A DNA stretch of 64,000 bases from Arthrobacter wenxiniae (lineage in GTDB: Bacteria > Actinomycetota > Actinomycetes > Actinomycetales > Micrococcaceae): positions 1 through 64,000 of the forward strand of contig NZ_JAAMFM010000015.1 in the NCBI RefSeq assembly GCF_013376105.1, written 5' to 3'. Position 1 is the stretch's first letter. Each line of letters starts with the position of its first letter. The position numbers and the translations under genes were made by a program. Under the pieces are notes generated by a model that made no database searches, was not told the DNA's origin, and was given only the letters and a program-made list of their open reading frames with translations. Positions 52,590-62,001 of the stretch are shown piece by piece.

Positions 52590-53357
52590 ATGAGTGTTCT
52601 TGATAAGTTCTCGTTGGATGGACGACGCATCCTCGTCACCGGCGGTAACCAGGGCATGGGCAAGGCGTTTGCTTTCGCCCTCGCCGATGCTGGTGCACGC
52701 GTAGCCATTTCTGGGCGCAACCACGAACGCAACGAGGCCACAGTCCGTGACGCAGCAGATGCCGGACATCACATTACCGCCATCGACGCCGACATCACCG
52801 ACGATGCTGCCGTCATGACCATGACGGCAGACGCGGTCGATGCGCTCGGAGGACTCGACGTCCTCGTCAACAACGCTGGCGTGTGCTATCACGCCCCGGC
52901 CTTCGATGTTACGGATGAACAATGGGATGGCGTATTCGATTTAAATGTGCGTGCGTTATGGAAGTGCTGCCGCGCCGCCGGCTCCCATATGAAGGATAAC
53001 GGCGGCGGCAGCATCATCAACATCGGGTCAATCTCCGCGATAATCGTCAATCGGCCGCAGATGCAGCCTGCATATAACGCGTCGAAAGCCGCAGTGCACC
53101 AACTTACCAAGTCGCTAGCCGCCGAATGGGCGCCGTTCAACATTCGCGTGAACGCTTTCGCACCCGGCTATGTGAAGACGGACATGGCCCCAGTTGACCG
53201 CCCCGAATTCCGGCGGTACTGGATCGATGACGTACCCATGCAACGCTATGCGACGCCCGAGGAGATCGCACCGAGCGTCGTATACCTCGCGAGCGACGCC
53301 TCATCGTTCATGACCGGCTCAACTCTCGTCATCGATGGAGGTTACACCCTCTGGTAG
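52590..53357 (+). CDS. short-chain dehydrogenase/reductase (polyol dehydrogenase-like)
   Basis: A 255-residue classical SDR. The cofactor motif is ILVTGGNQGMGKAFA (TGxxxGxG), followed by VLVNNAGVC (NNAG), INIGSISA with the catalytic Ser, and YNASKAAVH with the Tyr-x-x-x-Lys pair. GGYTLW ends the protein as in many sugar-alcohol dehydrogenases. It most likely oxidises a polyol or its ketose with NAD(P). It is the first gene on the plus strand of the island cluster, followed after 80 bases by the ABC transporter. An ATG at 52563 is an alternative start. Confidence 0.88.
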   Translation: MSVLDKFSLDGRRILVTGGNQGMGKAFAFALADAGARVAISGRNHERNEATVRDAADAGHHITAIDADITDDAAVMTMTADAVDALGGLDVLVNNAGVCYHAPAFDVTDEQWDGVFDLNVRALWKCCRAAGSHMKDNGGGSIINIGSISAIIVNRPQMQPAYNASKAAVHQLTKSLAAEWAPFNIRVNAFAPGYVKTDMAPVDRPEFRRYWIDDVPMQRYATPEEIAPSVVYLASDASSFMTGSTLVIDGGYTLW

Positions 53358-53437
53358 CAAGCCGTAGTACTGCGGAACTTTATGACAGCACTCCCGTGGC
53401 GAGTAACAAAGACACAACTACACACTAGGAGATCACA

Positions 53438-54874
53438 ATGGACAAGACACAAACCGACACCGGCATGGCACGTCGCACGGTGCTCAGCGCAGGGCTCGGC
53501 GCAGGGCTTGGTCTGGCAGCACTGGGTCTGGCAGGCTGCACTCCCTCAGCGAAAACGAGTGGAAGCGGATCAGGCTGGAAGCAATTCAGCGGAACCACAA
53601 TCAACTTCATTTCAGAAAACACAGCACCATCGGCGGCCATCGCGGCTAACAGCAAGCCCTTCGAAGACCTGACGGGTATTAAGGTTAACATCACCCAAAT
53701 GGCGCTGGAAAATCTAGTGCAGAAAGTCAAGCTCGACATGTCGGGCGGCACCTCGCAGTATCATGTGGTCTACGCCGACCCCTACCAGGTACTCGCCCCC
53801 TTGAGCCAAGGACTCACGGACCTCAATCAGTTCGTGAACGATAAGAAGTATCCGCCCGTGGAAAAGGGACTCGCAGATTTCATTGCGTTGGATGCCGCTG
53901 GACGATTCGAAAGCAAGTCCAAGCTCTATGCACTTCCGTATGACTGCCCGACCATGATCTGGATGTTCCGCCAGGACCTTTTTGATAAGTACAAGTCGAA
54001 GATGCAGGCGGACCTTGGATTTGATCCGACTCCTTCCGGCAAGATTACGTGGGAACAGTACTATCAGATAGCAGATTGGTTCAACAAAAACGCCAAAGCT
54101 GACGTGCCATACGGCACCGGACACCAGGCCAAGCAGCACGACTCGCTCCAGTGTGACTTCTCCAATGTTTTGTGGGCTTACGGCGCTGACTACTTCGACG
54201 TGCCTGACATCGGCACGGTGGGCTCGCAGAACCCAGGCAAGTCGACACTTACGACCCCACAGGCACTGGACGCGGCCAAGTTCTACGACAAACTGCTCAA
54301 GGTCGCGCATCCGTCTTCGACCACGTGGGACTGGGATGGGCTGGGCAACGCATTCGCGGCTGGACAGGTTGCAATGTGCCCGAACTGGCACGAATACGCG
54401 GCTACGAACGAGAAGTCGCTGCCCGGAAAAGTCGGGTATTCGATCCTTCCGACCGGCCCGAAGCGCTCCGCGAACAACTGGGGCGGGACAGGTATCGGTA
54501 TCAATGCAAATGCCAAGGGCAACGAGCAGGGTGCAGCCTGGTTGTTCGTAAATTGGGCGACATCGCCAGCGACCCAGGTCATGACGTTGAAGTCCGCGAA
54601 GGGCGGCGGCACACCGACCCGCACCTCGGTCTACGACATGGCGGAGGTCAAGAAAGCCGAGAAGCGACCAAGTGATATGCCGAACATGCTCACAGCTAGC
54701 GCCGTGCTCGAGGCTTGGAAGCCGGAAAACATCGGACTGCGACCGAAGGTGGCGACCTGGAACCAACTGGACACGATCGTCTACACCAATCTCTCGAAGA
54801 TGATCGCGGGCTCGCAGGATCCGACCACCACCATGCAGGCAATGGCAAGCCAATTCGATAAGGTCAACGGTTAA
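53438..54874 (+). CDS. sugar/polyol ABC transporter substrate-binding lipoprotein
   Basis: A 478-residue family 1 solute-binding protein. The N terminus combines a twin-arginine-like ARRTVLSAGLGAGLG stretch with a lipobox LAGC at about 32, so it is probably a lipid-anchored, possibly Tat-exported protein. The mature part has the MalE-like fold (FEDLTGIKVNITQMALENL, YALPYDCPTMIWMFRQDLFDKY, AFAAGQVAMCPNWHEYA). It delivers substrate to the two permeases encoded directly downstream. Confidence 0.92.
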   Translation: MDKTQTDTGMARRTVLSAGLGAGLGLAALGLAGCTPSAKTSGSGSGWKQFSGTTINFISENTAPSAAIAANSKPFEDLTGIKVNITQMALENLVQKVKLDMSGGTSQYHVVYADPYQVLAPLSQGLTDLNQFVNDKKYPPVEKGLADFIALDAAGRFESKSKLYALPYDCPTMIWMFRQDLFDKYKSKMQADLGFDPTPSGKITWEQYYQIADWFNKNAKADVPYGTGHQAKQHDSLQCDFSNVLWAYGADYFDVPDIGTVGSQNPGKSTLTTPQALDAAKFYDKLLKVAHPSSTTWDWDGLGNAFAAGQVAMCPNWHEYAATNEKSLPGKVGYSILPTGPKRSANNWGGTGIGINANAKGNEQGAAWLFVNWATSPATQVMTLKSAKGGGTPTRTSVYDMAEVKKAEKRPSDMPNMLTASAVLEAWKPENIGLRPKVATWNQLDTIVYTNLSKMIAGSQDPTTTMQAMASQFDKVNG

Positions 54875-55840
54875 ATGAGCGAGCACCTCATCGCCAGAGC
54901 CCGCGATTCGCGGGCTCTGACACCCGTCGGCAGAAAAGCCCCACGACGACGATGGCCGAGCTTCGAGTTGCGAATGATGTTGCCTGCACTGCTCGTCCTT
55001 GTATTGATCACGGTGCTCCCCTTCATCATGCTCATCGCAATGAGCTTCGCGAAGGTGCGGCTGCTCGGTGGCGTGAGTCTGTCCATGAACGGCTTTGGGA
55101 ATTGGTCGGATGTGCTCACTGATCCCGCAACGTGGCATTCGTGGGGTGTTACGCTGCTGTTCTTTGTGCTCGCCGTTGGCATGGAGATGATCGTCGGCAC
55201 CGTCCTGGCGCTCATCCTCAACTCAATGAGACGAGGACAATCGTTGGCGTTCTCGCTCGTGTTGCTGCCCATGTTTCTTGCTCCGATCACTGTCGGATTG
55301 CTTGGCAACTTCCTGCTCGATCCGACCATCGGATTGTACTCGTGGGTGATGGAGTCATTGCATCTCGTCGGTGCCCACCAAAGCGTATTCGGCTCTCAGA
55401 CTACCGCCATGCTCGCAGTCACCACACTGGACATGTGGGAGTGGGCACCGTTGGTTGCGTTGATCGTGCTCGCCGGTTTGACTTCAGTGTCACCATCCGT
55501 TCTTGAGGCTGCCAGTGTGGACGGAGCAGGGTACCTACGCACACTTTTTTCCATCGTGATCCCTTCGATTTTGCCCGTTTTGCTGGTCGCATTGCTCGTG
55601 CGTTCGATGGACGCCGTACGTTATTACGACATCGTCCACATCACCACGGGCGGGGGACCAGCCAATACAACATGGGTCATCTCTCTTCAACTCAACGAAA
55701 AAGTTCAGGCGACGGCTGTTGATGGCATCACCACACTGATCGGACAATCCGCCGTCATTGGGATCACCATGTTGGTGTTCACAATAATCATCGCGAACGT
55801 GTTCGTACGGGTACTCGACAGGAGAGGACTCATGAAATGA
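54875..55840 (+). CDS. ABC transporter permease, MalF-type
   Basis: A 321-residue inner-membrane permease with six to seven hydrophobic segments. The EAA loop is LEAASVDGAGYLRTLFSIVIPSILPVLLV. The start codon follows the stop of the binding-protein gene without a gap. The N-terminal 40 residues are basic and cytoplasmic. It pairs with the permease at 55837. Confidence 0.92.
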   Translation: MSEHLIARARDSRALTPVGRKAPRRRWPSFELRMMLPALLVLVLITVLPFIMLIAMSFAKVRLLGGVSLSMNGFGNWSDVLTDPATWHSWGVTLLFFVLAVGMEMIVGTVLALILNSMRRGQSLAFSLVLLPMFLAPITVGLLGNFLLDPTIGLYSWVMESLHLVGAHQSVFGSQTTAMLAVTTLDMWEWAPLVALIVLAGLTSVSPSVLEAASVDGAGYLRTLFSIVIPSILPVLLVALLVRSMDAVRYYDIVHITTGGGPANTTWVISLQLNEKVQATAVDGITTLIGQSAVIGITMLVFTIIIANVFVRVLDRRGLMK

Positions 55841-56679
55841 GTAACACGATCATGACCTCGCCGCGCACCCGCCGGGTCGCGAGCGGTCTAGCCATAGTTG
55901 CAGTCCTGTGGTCGGTCATCCCGCTCATATGGATGCTGATCACCGCGTTCAAACCGCAAAACGCCATCCGAACGTCGACTCCAGAATTCTTGTTCGCCCC
56001 TACGCTGGTCAACTTCCAAAACCTCTTCAGTGGCGGAAATTCGGTCGGTCCGTTCATCGTGAACAGTGTGATCGTGTCGGTCGTGTCAACGATCATCGCG
56101 GTTGGGCTGGGCGTCGTTGCCGGATATGGGCTTTGTCATTGGAAGAGCCGAGGTAAGAAGGACCTGGCGTTCTGGATCATCTCAACTCGGATGGCCCCTA
56201 TTGCAGCTGTAATCGTTCCACTATTTGTCATGTTCCGACAGGTCGGGTTGATTGACAATCTCCTAGGTTTGATTGTCGCCTACCTCACGTTTAACTTGCC
56301 GTTCGCGATTTGGCTCATGAGTGCCTTCTTCGCCGAAGTGCCACCTTCTTTGCAGGAGGCCGCACAAATCGATGGATGCAATAAATGGCAAGCATTTCGA
56401 CTGGTCGTGGTGCCGACGACCATCCCGGGTATCATCGCGACCGCGGTGTTGTGTTTGGTCTTCGCATGGAATGATTACGCGTTTGCCTCCAGTTTCGCAG
56501 GCCCATCCTCTCAGACACTGCCGATGACCGCCGGTTCACTAATCACACAAACCGGCGTCGACTGGGGCCAACTATGCGCGCTCGGATTGATCACGGTGCT
56601 GCCAATGATCGTTGTGGGCCTGGCAGTGCGAAAACATCTCGCGACCGGGCTCTCAATGGGAGCCGTGACCGGCGAGTAG
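55837..56679 (+). CDS. ABC transporter permease, MalG-type
   Basis: A 280-residue permease with six hydrophobic segments and the EAA motif LQEAAQIDGCNKWQAFRLVVVPTTIPGI. It overlaps the previous permease gene by four bases (ATGA). No ATP-binding subunit follows: the next gene is a dehydrogenase. As in many actinobacterial sugar importers, a shared MsiK-type ATPase encoded elsewhere is the likely energiser. Confidence 0.92.
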   Translation: MSNTIMTSPRTRRVASGLAIVAVLWSVIPLIWMLITAFKPQNAIRTSTPEFLFAPTLVNFQNLFSGGNSVGPFIVNSVIVSVVSTIIAVGLGVVAGYGLCHWKSRGKKDLAFWIISTRMAPIAAVIVPLFVMFRQVGLIDNLLGLIVAYLTFNLPFAIWLMSAFFAEVPPSLQEAAQIDGCNKWQAFRLVVVPTTIPGIIATAVLCLVFAWNDYAFASSFAGPSSQTLPMTAGSLITQTGVDWGQLCALGLITVLPMIVVGLAVRKHLATGLSMGAVTGE

Positions 56680-56770
56680 CATGCACCATCACGATAAACA
56701 GGCAGATCGTCACATACTCGGCGAACCCATTCGGTTTGGCGCCAGAACGACTTCATGCAAAGGACACACC

Positions 56771-57790
56771 ATGTTGAGCAATACAAGTGCCGTACTTTAC
56801 GGCGAGAAGGACCTGCGCATCGAGGCGCGGCCGGTCGAAGACCCACGACCGGGCGAGGTCCTCGTCGAGATCGGCGCAGTGGGCATCTGCGGTTCCGACG
56901 TGCATTACTACGAGCACGGCCGTATAGGCGAATACGTTGTGGAAAGGCCGATGGTCATCGGTCATGAATCCGCAGGTACCATCGTGAAGGTAGGAGCCGG
57001 CGTCGACCCGATGCGGGTGGGTGAGGCAGTCGCACTCGAACCGGGCGTGCCGTGCCGAAAGTGTACGCAATGTTTGGCGGGGCGATACAACCTGTGCCCA
57101 GACGTCCGCTTCTTCGCGACGCCACCCATCGATGGATCGATCACCCATTACGTCACCATAGATGAGAAGTTCGCGTTCACGGCGCCGCCTTCACTCACGC
57201 TGGAACAAGCAGCCATGGCCGAACCAGTGTCGGTCGGTGTTTGGGCGGCACGCAAAGCCAAAATCACGCCTGGTGACCGCGTGTTGATCACTGGCGCCGG
57301 CCCGATTGGGCTGTTCTCCGCTCAGGTCGCACGTGCGTTCGGTGCTACGCAGATCGTCTTGACAGACATCAACGACTTCCGGCTCGGGGTTGCCCGACGC
57401 CTTGGATTCAGTACAGTCAACGCCTCAGAAGCGATGGATGGAATATTCGATGTATTGCTCGAATGCTCCGGTGCGGCTCCTGCCCTCAAGAACGGCCTCA
57501 GGGCACTGGATCGCGCTGGACGCGCCGTTCTCATCGGAATGGGTCCGGACGAAGTATCGATTGAGGTTCCAATCGTACAAAACCGGGAATTACAAGTGTT
57601 CGGCGTCTTCCGGTATGCCAACACATATCCCACTGCGCTCGAATTGATCGCTTCCGGCAAGGTGGACGTCGATGCTGTCATCACCCACAGGTTCACACTT
57701 GAGCAAACCGAAGATGCACTCACACTAGCCCGAAGAGTGCCCGACTCACTGAAGGCGGTTGTGGCCCCGGGCATGACCGTGCAAAGTTAG
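56771..57790 (+). CDS. zinc-dependent polyol dehydrogenase (sorbitol/xylitol type)
   Basis: A 339-residue medium-chain dehydrogenase. GICGSDVHYYEHGRIGEYVV with catalytic-zinc Cys, IGHESAGTIVKVG with His-Glu, the structural zinc cysteines in CRKCTQCLAGRYNLC, and GAGPIGLFSAQVA for NAD binding are all present. HYYEHGRIG is characteristic of L-iditol 2-dehydrogenase/xylitol dehydrogenase. It would convert sorbitol to fructose or xylitol to xylulose. AAAGGA seven bases upstream supports the ATG at 56771. Confidence 0.93.
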   Translation: MLSNTSAVLYGEKDLRIEARPVEDPRPGEVLVEIGAVGICGSDVHYYEHGRIGEYVVERPMVIGHESAGTIVKVGAGVDPMRVGEAVALEPGVPCRKCTQCLAGRYNLCPDVRFFATPPIDGSITHYVTIDEKFAFTAPPSLTLEQAAMAEPVSVGVWAARKAKITPGDRVLITGAGPIGLFSAQVARAFGATQIVLTDINDFRLGVARRLGFSTVNASEAMDGIFDVLLECSGAAPALKNGLRALDRAGRAVLIGMGPDEVSIEVPIVQNRELQVFGVFRYANTYPTALELIASGKVDVDAVITHRFTLEQTEDALTLARRVPDSLKAVVAPGMTVQS

Positions 57791-57828
57791 AGCCCGAACA
57801 GACTTGTCGATCGAGAAAGGTAGCCACA

Positions 57829-59304
57829 GTGCAGAAACTCATTCCCGCATCGTTGGACCATCTACCAGCCAATGTGGCCGGTCCAACGTACGAGCGGTCC
57901 GCCTTGACTGTCGGCATCGTCCACTTCGGGGTCGGTGGCTTCCACCGCGCACATCAAGCAATGTATTTGGACCGATTGATGGCCGAAGGAAAGGCCTACG
58001 ATTGGGCGATTTGCGGAGTGGGCGTCCTGCCCGCCGATGCAGAAATGAAGCGTGTCATGGATGAGCAAAGCTGTCTATACACGCTGATCCTCAAACACTC
58101 GGACGGAAGACGAGAGCCCCGGGTAATCGGTTCAATAGTCGAATATCTGTTCGCGCCTGACAGCCCGGAAGCAGTCATCGAGAAGATGGCCTCCGAACAA
58201 GTGCGCATCGTTTCATTGACGGTGACTGAAGGCGGATACAACTTCAATCAAGTCACCGGTGAGTTCGACAAGTCCACGGCGGAGATCGTGCAGGATTTGC
58301 AGGCCGGAGCAGTGCCCAAAACAGTGTTTGGATTGGTCACCGAAGCACTCGCACGACGGCGAGCTCGGGGACTGAAACCGTTCACTGTGATGTCGTGTGA
58401 CAATATCCAGGGCAATGGTGACGTTGCCCGCAAAATGTTTACCACGTTCGCGAAGCTGAAAGACCTTGACCTCGGGCGGTGGATGGAGGGCGCCGTCCAT
58501 TTTCCTAACTCGATGGTCGATCGAATTACACCGGCGACGACGGCCGAGGACCGCAATATGGTGGCAGAGGACTTCGGTATTGAAGACCTGTGGCCCGTAG
58601 TGTGCGAACCATTCACGCAGTGGGTACTCGAGGACGACTTTCCGCTGGGTCGTCCTGAGTATGAAGACGCCGGAGTTCAGGTCGTGCACGACGTGGAGCC
58701 ATTCGAACTAATGAAATTGCGACTGCTGAATGCGAGCCATCAAGGGTTCTGTTATTTCGGGATGCTGGCCGGTTACACATATGCGCACGAATTGTTCAAT
58801 CAACCCGAATTCGCACAGTTCCTGCTCGCGTACATGAACAAGGAAGCCACCCCGACGCTCAAGCCGGTCCCAGGGGTGGACCTCGATGACTACAAGAACA
58901 CGTTGATCGAGCGGTTCTCGAACGAGTACATCAGGGACACGCTTACTCGGATTGGCACCGACGGATCCGACCGCATACCAAAGTTCCTTTTGCCAGTAGT
59001 CCACGAAAACCTGGAAGCCGGCCGTGAGATCGGGCTCTCAGCAGCAATTGTGGCCAGTTGGGCCAAATACTGCGAAGGCGTGGATGAGAACGGCAACCCG
59101 CTGACGATCACCGATCGTGCCAAGGACGAGCGCATCACCTCAGCCAGACGACAGGCAGAGGATCCACTGGCATTCATCCGCAACGAGGAGTTGTTCGGGC
59201 TTCTGGCAGAAGACCAGCGATTCGTCGAGGCATACCTAACGGCAGCCCAGTCGCTGCGAGAGCACGGTGCAGTAGCAACCATCGCGTCGCTGGCCCAGAA
59301 TTAG
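57829..59304 (+). CDS. mannitol dehydrogenase family protein (mannitol/D-arabinitol type)
   Basis: A 491-residue polyol-specific long-chain dehydrogenase. The N-terminal VGIVHFGVGGFHRAHQAMYLD is the NAD-binding start of the family, SLTVTEGGYNFNQ and VMSCDNIQGNG follow, and the catalytic K-x4-N-x2-H is MKLRLLNASHQGF. It oxidises D-mannitol to fructose or D-arabinitol to D-xylulose. GTG start with AAAGG nine bases upstream. Together with xylulokinase downstream, arabinitol is an attractive substrate. Confidence 0.93.
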   Translation: MQKLIPASLDHLPANVAGPTYERSALTVGIVHFGVGGFHRAHQAMYLDRLMAEGKAYDWAICGVGVLPADAEMKRVMDEQSCLYTLILKHSDGRREPRVIGSIVEYLFAPDSPEAVIEKMASEQVRIVSLTVTEGGYNFNQVTGEFDKSTAEIVQDLQAGAVPKTVFGLVTEALARRRARGLKPFTVMSCDNIQGNGDVARKMFTTFAKLKDLDLGRWMEGAVHFPNSMVDRITPATTAEDRNMVAEDFGIEDLWPVVCEPFTQWVLEDDFPLGRPEYEDAGVQVVHDVEPFELMKLRLLNASHQGFCYFGMLAGYTYAHELFNQPEFAQFLLAYMNKEATPTLKPVPGVDLDDYKNTLIERFSNEYIRDTLTRIGTDGSDRIPKFLLPVVHENLEAGREIGLSAAIVASWAKYCEGVDENGNPLTITDRAKDERITSARRQAEDPLAFIRNEELFGLLAEDQRFVEAYLTAAQSLREHGAVATIASLAQN

Positions 59305-59673
59305 CGCCCAGGATGCTGAGGGTTACCGATGTGTTGTCGCGTGCGACCAACTTCGCAACCATGGCAGATGGGATGGTGGAGCGCGCCCAAGAGATCTAGG
59401 GCACATGCGGGGGCGCGTTCCTCGCTGGCGAAGGCGGCCCGGCGCCGTTGGCGCGCATGATGAAAAACTCGGGGGTAGCTCGCCGAGGTCGGCATTCCAT
59501 GGGTACGTTATGCGAGATTCCAAGTCCTTGACGGCCTGGGTCACTACTGCTGACCGCCGACCCATTCGGGCGTCGTCGAGGGCACGATGTGTCCTGGCGG
59601 CCCTCAGTTCTGACCTGATTGCTTCTTTCATTATCGACTCCGCCCTGGAGAAACGACACATTGGAGAATGAAA
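59305..59673. other. gene-free stretch between polyol dehydrogenase and xylulokinase
   Basis: About 370 bases with no gene I can support. Short plus-strand text (VTDVLSRATNFATMADGMVERAQEI) and a minus-strand frame (EAIRSELRAARTHRALDDARMG) look like pieces of decayed genes. Composition moves here from the AT-richer cluster to the more GC-rich xylulokinase gene, which suggests a junction between segments of different origin. Confidence 0.4.
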
Positions 59674-61074
59674 GTGACAGAACGTAAAACAGTTATGGGC
59701 ATTGATTCATCAACACAAAGCTGCAAAGTTGTGCGGGTGGACGCAGAAACCGGCGAAATTCTGGACCAGCAGTCGGCCCCGCACCCTGACGGCACAGCAG
59801 TAGCGCCGCAGCGCTGGTGGGAAGCGCTGGAACAGGCCGGCGGAAGCCGGCTGGAAGGCGTGAACGCTGTGTCCGTCAGCGCCCAGCAGCACGGCATGGT
59901 GGCGCTGGACGCTGCGGATAATCCTGTTCACGACGCGTTGTTGTGGAACGACGTGCGCAGCGCCCCACAGGCAGAGTCGCTGAGGGAATACTACGGAGCA
60001 GACTTCTGGGCCAATGAGATTGGCGTTGTTCCGGTCTCCTCCTTCACCATCACCAAGCTGGCCTGGCTGGTACAGAACCATCCTGACCTTGCCAGCAAGG
60101 TCCACCGGGTCCTGCTCCCACATGACTGGCTAACTTGGCAGCTGGGCGGGAAGACCTTCGCCCCCGTCACCGATCGCAGTGACGCATCTGGCACCGGCTA
60201 TTACTCCGTGCCAGAAAACCGCTACCGGACAGACGTCTTGAAACAAGCCTTTGGTCGGGTCCCGGAGCTTCCAACAGTCATCGGACCATCCGAAGCTGCC
60301 GGGCACACGCCATCAGGGGCGCTGATCGGGGCTGGTTGTGGCGATAACGCCGGAGCTGCGCTGGGCTTGGGTCTGGTGCCCGGCGAAGTGGTGGTGTCCG
60401 TCGGAACCAGCGGTGCAATTTTCGCGTCGACGGACCACCAGATAGCGGATTCCTCCGGTGCAATAGCCGGATTTGCTGATGCTACGGGCCGCAACCTCCC
60501 CCTGCTCGCCACGATCAACGGCGCACGTGTTCTCTCGTCCACTGCCGACCTGCTGGGCGTTGACCTGGAGGAATTTGACCGCTTGGCCGCTGTCGGTCGG
60601 GTGGATGCGGGCGGGCTGACGCTGGTGCCATACTTTGACGGAGAACGCACTCCCAACCTCCCCCACGCCACAGGTAGCCTTGTGGGCATGTCCCGGGCAG
60701 CACTCACCCGGGCAAACATGGCCCGTTCGGCTGTACTGGGATTGTTGTGCGTGCTCGCCGACGCCTTGGATTCCCTGCGAAACGCGGGTGTTGTAGTGAA
60801 CCGTGTGCTACTGATCGGTGGCGGATCCAGGTCGCAGTCCCTTCGTGCTGCTGCTGCCGATATCTTTCAGGCCGAGGTCGTCCTCCCGGAAGCGGGCGAA
60901 TACGTGGCCCTCGGTGCCGCCCGCCAGGCTGCCTGGGCATTAAGCGGGGACAGGGTCCCGCCGGTCTGGGCCCGACGCCTGGAAAGGAGCTACGAGCCGT
61001 CCGCTTCTTCGGAATGGGCCCGCACGGTCCGTGGTCGCTTCGCCGAAGCCCGGGCGAACATATATGGGGTGTAG
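59674..61074 (+). CDS. xylB: xylulokinase
   Basis: A 466-residue FGGY kinase that phosphorylates D-xylulose for the pentose phosphate pathway. Diagnostic parts are MGIDSSTQSCKVVRVD (ATP site), VSAQQHGMVALD, LPHDWLTWQLGG, TDRSDASGTGYYS and the C-terminal LLIGGGSRSQSLRAAAADIF with VALGAARQAAWAL. GTG at 59674 is placed seven bases after GGAG and is preferred over an ATG at 59668. Its base composition is closer to the chromosome than that of the genes at 51.4-59.3 kb. It ends about 20 bases before the integrase remnant. Confidence 0.94.
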   Translation: MTERKTVMGIDSSTQSCKVVRVDAETGEILDQQSAPHPDGTAVAPQRWWEALEQAGGSRLEGVNAVSVSAQQHGMVALDAADNPVHDALLWNDVRSAPQAESLREYYGADFWANEIGVVPVSSFTITKLAWLVQNHPDLASKVHRVLLPHDWLTWQLGGKTFAPVTDRSDASGTGYYSVPENRYRTDVLKQAFGRVPELPTVIGPSEAAGHTPSGALIGAGCGDNAGAALGLGLVPGEVVVSVGTSGAIFASTDHQIADSSGAIAGFADATGRNLPLLATINGARVLSSTADLLGVDLEEFDRLAAVGRVDAGGLTLVPYFDGERTPNLPHATGSLVGMSRAALTRANMARSAVLGLLCVLADALDSLRNAGVVVNRVLLIGGGSRSQSLRAAAADIFQAEVVLPEAGEYVALGAARQAAWALSGDRVPPVWARRLERSYEPSASSEWARTVRGRFAEARANIYGV

Positions 61075-61094
61075 GGGGTCTGGGACAATCTCGC

Positions 61095-61385
61095 GCAACA
61101 GTAGCGCCTGGTCCTGAATCTGCAGGCCACTCGGGCCCTTGACTTTGATGACGATCCCATTGATCGTTAGTTTTGACTTCTCGGACTCGAGTTCTATGCC
61201 CGTCCAGCAGATGGCAAGGGCCTCACCGATGCGGCGTCGGTTACTAGCATGATGTCGACGGCTTCGAGGATGTCCTTCTTGTGCAAGCCGTTGGACCATC
61301 CCGTTGGCTGTTCCCATTCGGACTCGCCCTTGCGGACGGCGATGACCTCCTCCCGGGTCAGGACTCGAACTTCGTTGGTGGGGCA
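61095..61385 (-). pseudogene. tyrosine recombinase (phage-type integrase) remnant
   Basis: Two minus-strand frames together read like the core-domain start of an actinobacterial tyrosine integrase: TNEVRVLTREEVIAVRKGES, WSNGLHKKDILEAVDIMLVTDA, then in another frame RIGEALAICWTGIELESEKSK followed by LTINGIVIKVKGPSGLQIQDQ. The catalytic Arg region (RIGEALAI) is present, but the frame shifts near 61240, and both ends of the gene are lost: the 3' end at the xylB junction, the 5' end at the repeat at 61391. It cannot make a functional enzyme. Confidence 0.75.
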
Positions 61386-61390
61386 AGAAA

Positions 61391-61472
61391 CTATAAACAC
61401 CCCACGCTTCATTCCCATTTTATCCCCCGAAAGAACGGGTCGCTTGTTCACCCCCTATCTTCCTATGAGCTC
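61391..61472 (+). repeat. right border repeat of the island (IS-end-like), copy 2
   Basis: CTATAAACACCCCACGCTT is identical to 51092-51110 and is followed by about 60 more bases that align with gaps, to TTCCTATGAGC. It begins at the point where integrase homology stops. Just beyond it lies an IS1380-like transposase remnant, so it is probably the terminal part of such an element. Confidence 0.7.
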
Positions 61473-61579
61473 CAGGGCCGGGGCGGTCGTCTCTTCAACG
61501 TCAGGATTGTGTGGTTCGGCCTAAGTTTTGTCTAGTGACTGTCACAATCGACCTTTTCTGAGCTGCTGCCTATTTGCAG

Positions 61580-61890
61580 GAGTAGTCGTCGTCGAGTCCG
61601 GCCGCTTCATTTTGGGCCACTGTTTCCGGGCCGCCGGGGTCCGGCCCGGCCAGTTTGGGAATGAAGCGGTGACCTCGGTGGTAGCGGTGGCCAGCAGGGC
61701 GTTCAGGCCCCCGACCCCTGAGTACCCGTACTCCGGGCCCTGCTTTGCGTGCCGTGGGCCTCGATGATCGTGTCGTCCACGTCGATAAGCGAACCGCGGG
61801 AGAGCTTCGACATGCCCCGAGGCACGGCAGGGCCATGTCATCGATCGAGTCCGCCCCGGCGACCATCCCAGCGACCAGCGCAGCTGGCGC
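61580..61890 (-). pseudogene. IS1380-family transposase remnant
   Basis: Minus-strand fragments match the family pattern in different frames: MVAGADSIDDMALPCLGA (from 61866), DVDDTIIEAHG near 61785, and KQGPEYGYSGVGGLNALLAT (61745-61686). DVDDT contains a catalytic Asp. At least two frameshifts and a short deletion break the gene, and its N-terminal and C-terminal parts are missing. It is a dead insertion sequence. Confidence 0.75.
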
Positions 61891-62001
61891 TTCTGGTCCT
61901 CGACCCTACACCCAGCTCACCGTACTTCGCCCCTTACAATCACTGACCTCACATGGTCGACGAAGAGCCGATAGGTGACGGATCAGATTGCTGATTTCTG
62001 T

